From: Gaeumannomyces sp. JS-464
Lineage: Eukaryota; Ascomycota; Sordariomycetes; Magnaporthales; Magnaporthaceae
NCBI GenBank assembly: GCA_002197995.1
Contig: NGZR01000006.1
Coordinates: 1,787,001 to 1,851,000 of the forward strand
Reading direction: 5' to 3'
DNA length: 64,000 nucleotides
Part shown: positions 1 through 10,789 of the stretch, piece after piece
How positions within the stretch are numbered: position 1 is the stretch's first letter
Layout of the letters: each line of letters opens with the position of its first letter
Notes under the pieces: model-generated
Databases searched by the model: none
What the model was told of the DNA's origin: nothing
The model's input: the letters and a program-made list of their open reading frames with translations, nothing else
Made by a program: the position numbers and the translations under genes

Positions 1-394
1 AAAAGTTTTTTATCGTGGATTTAGTAGTTTAATTTAAATCCATATAACTTTTGCGAAAAAACCGTATAAAAGTACAACCGCTTTTAACTGTTTCGCTTTC
101 CGAGTTAACCGCCGATCGTATAATTTAACGCGTTAGTTTTAACTTTAAAAGGTTTTTTTAAGTTTAGGAATGTTAACATTAGTTTTTTTAACACGGCGTT
201 TCGTAATTGTTTAAAAGCTTTTTATTTTTGCTTTTTTTAATAAAGCTAGTGGTTATTTTTAGTAAAGTTTGTATATAGTATAGCGATTTTGTTATATTTA
301 CGGATAAACCGTTTATAAAAGTTTAAATTTTTTAAAAACCTGTGTATTTCCGTAACGTTTTTAAGTATAAACCAATTTTTAATTTCTTTTACTT
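1..394 (-). mobile_element. Ty3/Gypsy G1, left fragment (RT C-terminus / RNase H start)
   Basis: On the minus strand this piece aligns base for base, in the same orientation, with 47,428-47,824 inside G2. Differences are mostly RIP-type transitions. The corresponding G2 stretch translates with stops to the RT thumb and the start of RNase H, including a TNASDYAIGG motif (family TDASxxAIGG, with D changed to N). The match stops at about 394, and the next part of the same element resumes at 41,608. This fragment and 41,608-44,097 are therefore read as two halves of one element split by an insertion. It continues beyond the left window edge. Confidence 0.8.
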
Positions 395-429
395 ATAAAA
401 TAAAAAAGTCGCTGTTAAAGCCGTTAAAG

Positions 430-1050
430 TCGGCGGGTTTTAGCACTGTTCTCGGCGGCAAATGCAGTTAGCGGCGCTTGGACCAAGCAGGTACCCAGCC
501 AGGTATTAAGTACTTCGACGGCCTGCATTAAGGACTTTGCCAGGACCTTAGCGGTGGCCAATTAGGACCCACTCCTTACAACCCTAAAAGTGTCCAACTT
601 TTGGAACTTGGCGGTTCGGATTTGGCCAAAGCATTTTCGACTTTAAACGACGAACCGACAGGAAATTATAGCTGCTATTCGCTATAAATGGCGGCAACGC
701 CCTCGTCGGCCTTCGCTAACCTTCGTTAATCTTCCATGCCCCATCCGTTAAAAAGTCGCTTATACAACCGCCGTCCGCCCCCCCACGACAAAATCGCACA
801 CGCAATAACCGAGCCATTTCCATAGCGCAGCTTGCGACCGTTGCCGTTCGCCAACCCGGCGCTAGCGGCCCTTTTAACAACCATGCCCACTTTTTTGCGC
901 AAATTGCGAAGCGAAAGGCACGCAAAGGAGTCGATAAGCGACCAGCGCCGCTGTCCGCCGAGGAGCATGCAACGAACCGAAAGCGATTAGAGCGCGCCTT
1001 CGTTAAGCCCGTTTTAGCTAAAGCAAGCCAGATTAACGTCGCTAGCATTT
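430..1050 (+). pseudogene. Possible Zn(II)2Cys6 zinc-cluster fragment, RIP-damaged
   Basis: This segment is richer in GC than its surroundings. On the plus strand, near 829-915, it reads AACDRCRSPTRR, stop, RPF, stop, then QPCPLFCANCEAKGT. Cys-x2-Cys followed by Cys-x3-Cys-x2-Cys and basic residues resembles the N-terminal binuclear zinc cluster of fungal transcription factors, but one expected cysteine is not visible and the spacing is imperfect. The same frame continues with stops to about 1,045. No start codon or downstream regulator domain is recognised. It could belong to the following DUF3435 locus or be independent. Bases 430-800 contain nothing else I can name. An open minus-strand frame over 716-1,048 has no recognisable motif. 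Confidence 0.3.
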
Positions 1051-1059
1051 TTAAAAAAT

Positions 1060-3400
1060 AAAAACGGTATATTTTACGACCTTAATTAAAATACTATCCG
1101 CTAACTCCCGGGCAAGGTATTGCAAGGAGAAAAACGTGGGCAATCCGAAAGCGATTTTAAAAAGCTTGCAACGAAAAACGACGATGGATTTTTTCCTTTT
1201 CGTTTGCGGGAATTACATTATTAGGTTATAAAGCACGACGCACGTATATATCCGCCAGTTTTAACAGCTATATACCGTAATTACGGGCCGTTTTATAAAC
1301 CGAAATAACGCAAAGGAAATTTACAAAGTATTACGAATGCTTCCTTTTACGCTTAACCTTTTTATATTTAACCAGCGCTAACATATTACGCTTAATACTA
1401 TCGTTATGTTTTAATCCTTTGCTTCGGCTTCCCGGCTTTTAATATCCACGGCAAACTAGTTGTTAACGTGGCCGAGCTGCGTATTATCCTAACGTTTAAT
1501 ATCGCTTACGATATAAGCATTTTCCCCGGCGAACGGCATTGCATTAACCTCGCGGGTTGCTATATAATTTAATGCTATACCGGGGTTAAGCCCACCGAGT
1601 TTATTTATAACGAAAAAACCGAAACCTAAAGTTGCGAAAAAGCTTTTCGGCTGCAAAATCGTTTTTTCGTTTAGCGCCGACCAGGGAAAAAGCGAAAAAA
1701 GGTATAATAAGTTAAACGATGCGGCGCTTAATAAAAAGTCCCAGCGGGTAAACGAGCTATTTTTGCGAAAACCAAAAAACGGGGCCGGCCGAAAGCTTTT
1801 TGCTACGAAAATATTTTTTTAATAATCGTTCGCCATTTAGTAACGCGTTAAGCAACCCTCGCGATAGCTATTAAATTTGTCCATTACAAAGGTTCGAATA
1901 ACAAACCAAAACTGTAAGTATTACGCCCGCCGTACGCGATTTATGTAATTTTATTATTTTAACTATCGCAAAACCATTTTTTATTTTACGCTTATTAAAA
2001 AATTAATTTTCTATTTTATTAGTATTATTATCGCGCTCGCGTTATATAATTACGCTTTCGACGCGCTAAGTTTAATAAACGCTTCGCAAATGCTTAATAC
2101 GAATATTTCGGGGTTTAAAAAATGCATGCTTTTGCGGTAAAAGCAATTTATGTTTAAAATCCCCGTTTTTCGTCGCTTTAATTATAACGAAATCCTTTTC
2201 GATATTAAAGCTATGCTTTATGCTAAGCTTAAAAATAATTTGGGCTAATAAAGCTTAAAAGCGGGATTTAAAGTTTGTTAAATTTTAAAGTTTTTTCGTA
2301 AAAGAACCGCGAACGTTGCGAACGATATAGCCCATTTAAAAAAAATTAACCAAAAGCTTAAATAATTTAGCTAAAGGAAACCGTTAACTTAAATCCAAAA
2401 AACGCTTTAAACGTTGTTCGAAACTAAATAATGCGCTATAATTTTAAGTTTTTCACTTTTTACGGCGTTTACTTTAACGAAAAGGTTAAATTCGATTTGC
2501 AAAACACCTTTTTCGAAAAAAAAAAACGGAAAATTAGTTATATAAATTGTTTACGCACGTTAATATTACCCGCGACCTTCGGGCGAAACGTAATATAGTG
2601 CTAGCCGAAATATGGGCAAACCTGCTTTTAAACCCTAAAATTGTCGAATTAAAAAAGTAATAAATAGCGTTTAAACGAGGATAATATCGTATTTACAATC
2701 GGGAAAACGAAAAAGCGGTTCGCGTATTTACCGAGGAAATTAAACGCAAACGAGCGTAACGCGAAAATAAGGTTATAAAATAATATCGCGAATATTACTT
2801 TTACTACCGGCTAATTTGGGATATTAAAAAGCAAGCATTAAGCGAAATGGGAAAGGAATATAAAAAGCCCAAAATGGAGCTTAACATTTTTAAACGCGCA
2901 CGGTTTACCGAAATTTGGTATAACTAGTTTAATAATTGGTTTAACGACGAAATTTTGCGCTACCGTATTAAAGCTATTAATTTAATGGTGTTTTTTTGCA
3001 ATAAGCGAAAAACCCGTCGGCGCGACCATATCCAACAGCGAAAGCAAATCGAACCTTTTATTAAGCAAAAGTCGCCGAATTTTTCGCTTAAACCCGATTC
3101 GTTCCCGCTTTTAATAAATCCGAACTAATACCCCGATTGCATTAGCGACGGCCGGCTTTCGACGGTGGAACGGACATTTACGTTTTCCCGTTCGATTATC
3201 CGAAACGACCATTTCGATAACCAGCATTTTAAAGCACGCGAATTCGTTTAGCGCCGTGGCGATCCCATTCGTTATAAGCACCTTAAATATGTAAACGTAA
3301 AACTAAAAATATTGGATCACTTTCGGAACCATATTATAGCTGTTTATAAGGTCGCATTTCGACCGGCGGATTAGGCGAAAACTTAACGACGTAAAAAAAC
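1060..3400 (+). pseudogene. DUF3435 / FluG-domain tyrosine recombinase-like pseudogene (captain candidate)
   Basis: The plus-strand reading, interrupted by many RIP-type stops and a few frame changes, follows fungal DUF3435 (FluG-domain) proteins. The N-terminal part shows NDDGFFLFVCGNYIIR and HVYIRQF near 1,180-1,250. The middle shows FDALSLINASQMLNTNISG near 2,060. The catalytic-like segment shows MRYNFKFFTFYGVYFNEKV near 2,430-2,490, where the Tyr before FNEKV could be the recombinase tyrosine. The C-terminus shows LFTHVNITRDLRAKRNIV (2,549-2,603) and the family tail STVERTFTFSRSIIRNDHF with a His-rich end (3,160-3,290). DUF3435 contains the captain recombinases that mobilise Starships. 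It is the first recognisable large gene inside the insertion edge and points inward, the captain position. No functional start can be chosen. Non-captain DUF3435 proteins also exist. Confidence 0.65.
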
Positions 3401-6265
3401 CAAGCATTGCAAAATGGCTCGGGTGCAAAAATAAAAAAGGTAAAGCAGCTCCGCGGGCTAGCATTGCCAGCTTGCTTTTTCCGGTCGTAGCTTTAAATTT
3501 TATATTGCATATAACATATTTTACGTTAGGCATTTTTTTTTAAAAAAAAAAAAAATAATAGTTCGCTATCCGTTACGCGGTGTTACGATTACGAAATACA
3601 AGTGTACTTATTCCAAAGTAAAGTGCTTTAAATCGAAAGTAGTAAACCAAATAACTTTGGGGTTTTAAAAAATAAAGCTCGATAAATGCAGTTAGCAAGT
3701 GGGTAAATTAAAATGCAAAATAAAATTAGCTTATAGCGAGCTTTAAATATTATTAATTAAGGTATTTGTACGTAATAAACCGTATATTTATAATTAGCGC
3801 GCTATAAAAAAGTGCATTCTTAAAACTAAACGCAAAATAAGAAAAAAAGTTTGCTATATGAGAACGTAGCATGGGAAAGCAATATGCTGCCTCGTATAGC
3901 TTTAAGGTAAAAGCCAGCGTCCAGGCTGGTTAACACTTGCAGCGTTATACTGCTTAGTGGTGCTTATGCTGTGCGTACAGCCGTTATTAGCATGGATAGG
4001 CCATGCGGCGAAGCCAGGAAACACCATTGTTTATCTGCTTATAAGCGCCCCCTACCGTCGCCGTGGCGGCAATCCGCAATCGCCTTGCATAACACTTTTT
4101 AAAGCGCGCTAATCGCAAGTATAACCGCTTTGCAAACGGACGAGGACCTAGCGGCCTTACCGTAATGCTATCTAAATCCACCAGGCTAGCAGCCACCGCC
4201 GCCGACGTCCTCTTTACCCTTGCTGTATTTTAAGCCGATATTTGCGACGACCCTTTTAACGCGAATCGCTAATGTTATAACGATTATCGGCCACAGTTTT
4301 AACCGCGGTGCCGCCATTTCCCGGGTTTAATCGGTTAAACATTTATATGGGTGCACTTTTAACGTTAGGTTTCGCGGGGAGCAGAAATCCGCGGGCGTTA
4401 CGCTATAGCCCGATACGCACTAACCGCATACGTAAAGGATAAGCACGGTACGATATAGCAATATAAGCGATTATTACCCCGATGCTTTAACGCTAAAACG
4501 ATATGGGATAACAAACGCCCGATATTATATAGTATAGTTATAAAAGTTAAAGCCGGTAAATAAAAATGGGAGCCGAAATATTAAACGTAAAAGCATTGCT
4601 TTTGGTTACCATTTACACGATGGTTATTAAATGGTGTATTTCGAACGACGCTTATCTAAATATATTAGCAATTAAAAAACTTTCCCGCTTTACGAGCCAC
4701 GTACCGATTCGCTGGTAAACCGCATACGCTACGGTGCCGGAATCGCTTAAAATTTACCGTAGTTTATTCGCTTTGCGTTTCGCTATCGGAGGAATATCGT
4801 AATTAGCATCGGCGGTTCGCGAAGCGGCGAGGAAGGGATTTCCCGATTGGTAGCTGGTATTCCCGATTTAAACGTGGGCGTTCCTAATAACGCTAGGATT
4901 ATTAATTGCGTTTAACGCTATGCTTTTGCTTATACCTGTAAGTACCGGTGCGGTTAATTGCGTTATTCGTATGTGCTGGGCATTAAATCCCCGTTAAGGT
5001 AAAACGACGGCGCTGCGTTAGGTTGCGTCGGCCGCGGGGCGTAAAGCAAGCGGCTAGTAATTAGGGATCCAGGCTTAGCTGCTTAAAGGCAGGGGTAAAT
5101 GGCGGGGTTATATAGTTGCATTTTATAGCGGGGCTGCGCTTGCCAATCGTTTACCCCGCATGCGGCTTTTTGTTTTGCAGTTAAAGGTTAGCGGCGCTAA
5201 TATGCGCTTTAAAGCGTTAAGCCCAGCGGGAATTGGCTTTACCAACCTATCGTCGCCTTTAACCGGACCGTCGTCCGGCGCCGTTTTATCCGTTTGGGGC
5301 AATTGCTTTACGTTAATAAAGCGGAGAAATATCGACTAGCATAGCCGAAATAAACGGACCTATTTTATGCAATTATCCGCCGAAACGGTATCGATAATTA
5401 TCCCTCGTAATTATGCCGATATAAACCACCGATTTGCTTTTAGCTGTTAATAAAATATGCATACCGCGATTAGGGTAAATGCTTCGAGGCTTTGCACGGC
5501 TCCCGTATTATATGGTGGCGGCAAAGCCCGTAAATTTTAAGGTCCAAAGCGGGCTAAAAACGTTGCACCATACGTTATGTTTACAACGGATAAGGGATAA
5601 TTACGAGGCCGTAAAAGCCCAAAATCGTTATTGCAAACTAAAAACGTTAAACGAAGATTTTTCCTCGTTAAATATAAGCGGTAGTTAAGCAAATACAACA
5701 CGCGAGTCGGGCGGATAAATATTGCAAACGTGGATTGATAAAGGCGATGGTTTGTACGCTTAAAGGGCTGTTTAAATCGGCGGTGTACTTTTTGCGAGCG
5801 CATTTGCGTTAGTTATAAAACGCATTTAAAAGGCTGCTAAAATGTTTTAATTAATTCGAATTGCGAACAAAGGTGGCATAAATTACTGGGAAGCTTTACG
5901 ACCTTTAAGGGAAAAAAAGCAGAAAAAACTATGTAGTTACTTTTATTTAAAGCAATAACCTATTAAAAGATAATATTCCTAATACAAGCGAAAATCCGTC
6001 ATTTTGTCCTCCTAACGTTTAAGGTGTAACTCCGTACTTTTGCAATGTTTATAGCTCCAAAATTCCTAAGGCTTTTTGTGCTTCTCGAATCGCGTTTTAA
6101 AGCCGATCCCGATCTACTTGATAGGTACGGACTGTTTTAAATCCCTTTGGTATGTTAATGCAAATCTCGTCGTCCATATACCAGCTAAAATGTTTATCTA
6201 AGCTCCTTTTTAGCCAAACCTTATACAAAGATTATGCATTCCAAATAAAAATATCTACTAAAAAG
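3401..6265. other. Unassigned RIP-degraded segment
   Basis: No confident gene is found. An A/T homopolymer lies at 3,533-3,553. Between about 3,980 and 5,950 a plus-strand frame shows partly protein-like stretches, for example SIGGSRSGEEGISRLVAG near 4,810 and KLKTLNEDFSSLNISGS at 5,634-5,684, separated by RIP-type stops. I do not recognise the protein. From 6,000 to 6,265 a minus-strand stretch reads MDDEICINIPKGFKTV near 6,170, also unassigned. Composition suggests degraded duplicated DNA, possibly old cargo of the enclosing 41-kb insertion. Confidence 0.4.
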
Positions 6266-6345
6266 ACCGCCTAGTTTACGAGGGTTTCGGCTGCGGCGCG
6301 TCGCACGTCCCAATCCTCGTTTTCAAGCCGTTTGGTTATGGCCTC
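6266..6345 (-). pseudogene. HEAT-repeat fragment
   Basis: Read on the minus strand from the LINE edge leftwards, the frame gives EAITKRLENEDWDVRRAAAE followed by TLVN and a stop. This closely resembles one HEAT/PBS-lyase-type repeat, as found in tandem in fungal NLR-like and other scaffold proteins. Only one repeat is visible. The upstream part is missing because the LINE abuts it, and the sequence on the other side of the LINE (12.7 kb) does not obviously continue it. Confidence 0.45.
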
Positions 6346-6364
6346 GAAAAGGAGGAGGAGGAGG

Positions 6365-7050
6365 AGTATATTTAACGTCGGTAAGTCGGAATTTACCAGT
6401 CCTTGCCTTCCGAAGGGCATACGACGTGCTAGCGCTACCTAAGCTAAATATTAGGCTACATGTTGCTATCCGGCGGCTAGCAGAGTTAAACCCGAAGGCA
6501 TACGAAGGTCGGGCCGTATTCCGGCGCTTTTTAATAGTAAGCGGGCGATCGGCTGTAAGGCGTATATATACGCCGGGGCGTTGTAAGCGCTGCGGGTGGT
6601 AGTAGTGCGTTCGGCCGGCAAATGTGCCGGAAAAGGGGGCGAGGCTAGGCAAAGGGTTTTTGGGACCGCCTTTAGGCCCGGCCGGGGATCGCGGGGGGCT
6701 AACGAGCTTATTGTTAGTTTGAAAGGTACAAAGGAAAAGGCGCAAATGCAAAGGAAAAAGGGAAAAAGGGAGGGAAGTGGGTGTAAAAAGTAAAGGGAAA
6801 GGTAGTTAAGTTATGTACGGGCTATTAGCCCTATTATTATCGCCCGGCGATAGTGTAATAGTTGGTAGCCTTGACGAATGAAACAAAAAGGGAGGGCTTT
6901 TGTAATAGCCGTTTCCAATACCCGGGCTTATCGAAAGTCGGGGCAGGGTCCGCTATAAGCCATTTGTTTTCCGTAGCCCTAGCTAATTTGCAAAATGCGG
7001 GGTGGAAAGGAGATTTGTTTTTCCTATAGCGGCACGGATTATCGTCCATA
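6365..7050 (-). other. LINE copy 1, 3' UTR
   Basis: The stretch is colinear with 36,100-36,736 (copy 2); its 3'-terminal ~350 bp also match about 37,500-37,852 (copy 3). An internal minus-strand frame encoding LGSASTSYA is shared with copy 3 and changed by RIP in copy 2. It looks like a translation of UTR rather than a real gene. The last conserved bases before the simple-repeat tail are the complement of AGTATATTTAAC (6,365-6,376). Confidence 0.6.
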
Positions 7051-7559
7051 TGTTTAAATTTTCGGTGGTACCTATTAAAGTTCCGTGGCCTATGCGTGCG
7101 GCTATTAACCGCTGTAATACTTTCCGGTATAACTGTAAAGCGTTGGGTGTGCGTTATGGTATCGGCGAAAGGCCTATATTTTATATCGTTCCGGGAGGTT
7201 TTTTTCGAACTAAGCGTTCCGGGTATCCCGGGATATTTTTCGGGCTAGTATTTTAACGCCGGCTATTATTAGTTTAATGTGCTGGGTATCGGAAGGGCTA
7301 TGCTTAGCTTCGCTTCGGCGTTGGCTTTTTCGTTTCCAGGGATTCCCGTGTGGCCCGGGGACTAACGGACGTATATTTGGTACTTATTTATAAAGCACTA
7401 AACCTTTTTAAAAGCCTTTTGCGAGCTATTAAAAGCCGTGCTTAAAAAGCCGTTGGCCGCCGAGGTGTTATTAAAGCATAAGTATATCAATTGCGGAAAT
7501 TCCAAACGGCTTTGCGAAGGCCTATCCGGGCCCTTTTCGTTTCGCTATCGAATACTTCG

Positions 7560-10500
7560 GCGGGGTACGCCAATTTGCCGTGCTTAAATAGTTTGCGTTG
7601 GCCGGCTTAGTATATTACCCAGCCGTAACCAATTGCTTCGTTTTCCGCTTTAAATCCGCCGTTATAAATTATAACGTCCGTAAAAAAAAGGGTGCTAAAC
7701 CACGCTATAAATGCTTTAGCGATTGTTTGCTTTTTTTATGTAGCCACCGTAAGCCTCGTATATTTATAAGGGAGGTAAGCCGGGCGAGTGCAAGCCGGCA
7801 AAAAATCGGCTATTTTTTATAAGCAGGTCGTTTGCTTGCTAAGTAAGCCCGCTTTAAGCCTTCGGGCGTTTAGCGTTAGTTTAGCCGCGGCGGTTAAAAG
7901 GTGGGCTTTCGGGATTATGTTAATGCGAGCTGCAAAACGAAAGCGGACTTATTTTAAAAGCGCTTCGGCGTTTGGGATGCCGGACTCGTAATGCAAAGCT
8001 TTTATCGGTATGGTTTTCCATGCTAATACCACTGCCCGAAAGGCCGCAATTAAAGCTTTGTTAACCCGTTTAATTAGGTGGCTTTGGCGGATATATTGTT
8101 ATTATGCGAGTTTATATAAATGTGGTTTAGTTTTGCCCTTATACTATACCTCGGCCCCGTATAGCGCTGTTGGGATAATTACCGTTGTAACGGCTTTATG
8201 CACCGAGTGCGCCGGTATCCCTCCTACCGAATAGGTAAGCTTTCGAAAATGGTTAGCAACGTTAAAAACTTTGGCGACCTTATTATTAATATATGGCTTA
8301 AAATTAAGCCTTTGGTTGAAAAAAACGCTTAACCATCGCAAAATTGCAAAGCTTTTAGGGCCTTTTATAGCTTGTTATATGGTTAAGCTTTCGGCTTTAA
8401 CCGTTGGGGTTATAAGGTTTTTTTGCTTGGAAAAATGCATAAGTTCGCATTTTCCCGGGTTAAAAGCAATTTTATTAGCCCTACCTTAACGGAAAATTTC
8501 CGTTACTATTGCTTTTGCTTTACGGAAGCACTTTTTTAAGGAGTTGCCCGTTACGCATATGCCTATATCGTTCGCGTATTCGTATTTAACCCTTTTGGCT
8601 TTAGGTAGGATTTCGGCCATATATAGCATAAATAAAACCGGTAAAGCCGGTAACCTTTGGGGTAGCCCGCAATCCGGGGAAAAGGGGGTTATTATAACGT
8701 CCTCCAAACGCATTTAAACTAGCCTATCCTTTGCGAAAAAAGATACTTACCGTACTAACGTTAAATCCCATTTTTGGTTTAACAGCCTCCGAAAAAGCCT
8801 CCGGCGAAAAACGGCGTTAAAAGCCCCTTATACGTCCATTGTAATAAGGGCGGCCGTTTTGTAATTTTGGAAAGCTCGTTTTACCTCGTAAGCTACGCAC
8901 GCCGTTAAATTGGTGGCGGCCTTTTTAAGGGTCGCTTTAGCGTGTTACGAGGCTATTAGCCCGTATTATAGGGCGAAAAACGCCATCCGCGAGGCTATTA
9001 AACGTTTTATCCCTTTCCCTAAGCACGGAAGCAGTGCTATCGGGCGGTATAACTTTAGGTCGGTTATATTCGATTTGTTTAGCTTTTTAAGCATAACCAC
9101 CTCCGCTGCACGGAAAGGGCTTAAGTGGTGCCCAGCCCTAAAGCATGCTTCGAAAAAAGCCCTAACGTATTTTCCTATTGCTGGCCATACCGTTGTAAGC
9201 AGCTTAACTAATAGGGAGTCGACGCCCGGGGCCGTGTTTGCCGTGCTAATAGTGCACTTTCGGCACTCCTCCAAAAGGACGTGGGGGTTCCACGGGAGTT
9301 GTGCGGTCTTTTTGGAAATCTCCTATTGCAACGGGTCTTCTTATAAGTCGTCCTCGGCCGTAAACCTACGGAGGATTTTGCGGCCTAATGCTTCCGCTTT
9401 TTCTTTTAGGGCCACTATCGCTTCCCCGTCGGTATTTAACGGGGGAAGCCGTATAACGGGTGTAAGTTTGTGCCATTTTACTGCACGGTATAACGCTTCC
9501 GGGGAATTAACTTCTTCCAACACGTTAGCCCAATGCTGTTTTTTGGCTGCCCGAACCGTTGCTTCCAAAGCGTGGGCTTCGGCCGCAACCAGCCCGCCCT
9601 TTGCCGTGGCCTTTGCCAAATCCCTTTGTGTGGCGGCGCACTTTTCGTTCCACCACGGTTAGCCTTTTCCTTTGGCTTTAGGCCTTTTGCCGAAAGTAGC
9701 CAGCGCACTTTTTAGCAGGTTTATTAATGCTTCGGCCGCTTGGTCCAAGTGAATTGTAGCATGCAAGCCCGCAAATGGTGGCAAGCTGCTAGCCCTTATT
9801 GCTACCACGTTTGCAAACATTGGTAGTTTTTCCCCGGGAAGCGTAATACGCCGGCAGTTTAAGGTAGCGTTAATTGGGTAAGGGATTTCGATCCGGATAG
9901 TGCGATAGTTTAAGTTAGTTATTAAATTAGGGTCGATTTCCGCTATTGCTAATGGGGCGTTAATAAAGGCAAAGTTTAGCACACCTTTTTGGTCGTGCGT
10001 GGGTTTGCCCGGGTGGGTAAGTAAAAATAAATTGCAAAAGTCGGCCTATTAGGCTATTTTTTTGCCCCTATTCCTATTGCCCTAAGCTGGGTCCCAAACC
10101 GTAAAAGCAGCGTTAAAATCCCCAGTTATAATGCATTTCGTTATTAGGCGTTAACGTAATAACAAGTTTAAAGCGGGTTTTAAAAAGTCCTATAAAGGCT
10201 TATATACGTTAACGAAAGTGCACTTAAAAATTGTAAACCAAAAGATATCTCGCGTATTGCTTGCTAGCCGGTTCGCTACTAGTTGCAACTTTAAGTCCTT
10301 TCGTACGTAGGTTATTACCCGAGGCTTAGTTTAATAATCGTACCAGCTATTTACCGGAGTAAATAGCTCGTATAACGGGTAAGTGCATAATATAAACTTT
10401 TTTTCCTAAGCGATGGGAAGCTTTTATATTAAAACCATATCGATTTTATAGCTTTAGCATAATTGGAACAAAATTACCGCCGTAACCCAGTTACGTTAAA

Positions 10501-10770
10501 CGTTCGCTTAAGCGGCGGTTAAAACCTCGCGGCGGCGTTTAAAGCATAGCCTTTAGCGTCGGGTTTTACTGCCACACGCTTTTTTTTAGTTAGCTACTGG
10601 CATAAATAAAAGTGGCATTGGTATATTAAGGGCTTTAGTTTTAAAGCTGTGGGCCGGCGGGAACGCCGGTATTTTTCGAGGGGTTTTCGGTTATTTCGAT
10701 AACATTTTTAAGCTCGGGGGGTTTAATTCCATATTCGCTAACATTTCGTATTAATTATTAAAACTAACCT
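7560..10770 (-). pseudogene. LINE copy 1 ORF2: endonuclease, reverse transcriptase, RNase H
   Basis: The sense is minus. The APE-type endonuclease occupies about 10,770-9,700, with a GDFNAAF-like box near 10,120 and an open frame at 9,659-9,982 covering its end. The RT occupies about 9,620-8,140. It contains NTAPGVDSL (9,230) and the YRPIALLPCLGKGIKRLIAS block (9,000-9,050). It also contains LPQRLPALPVLFMLYMAEIL followed by the catalytic box at about 8,560, which reads YANDIGI where YADDIGI is expected, a G-to-A change on the sense strand. An RNase H remnant near 7,690 reads YNGGFKAENEAIGYG, where copy 2 has YSDG. Stops and the two lost aspartates make it non-functional. Several plus-strand open frames here, such as 8,910-9,662, are antisense shadows. 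Confidence 0.8.
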
Positions 10771-10789
10771 TAAGCTTTTTAATAAAGCA

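Noticed and set aside
8910..9662. 250-codon open frame on the plus strand
   Set aside because: It is antisense to the LINE copy 1 RT, whose conserved motifs lie on the minus strand. The colinear copy 2 confirms the sense direction.
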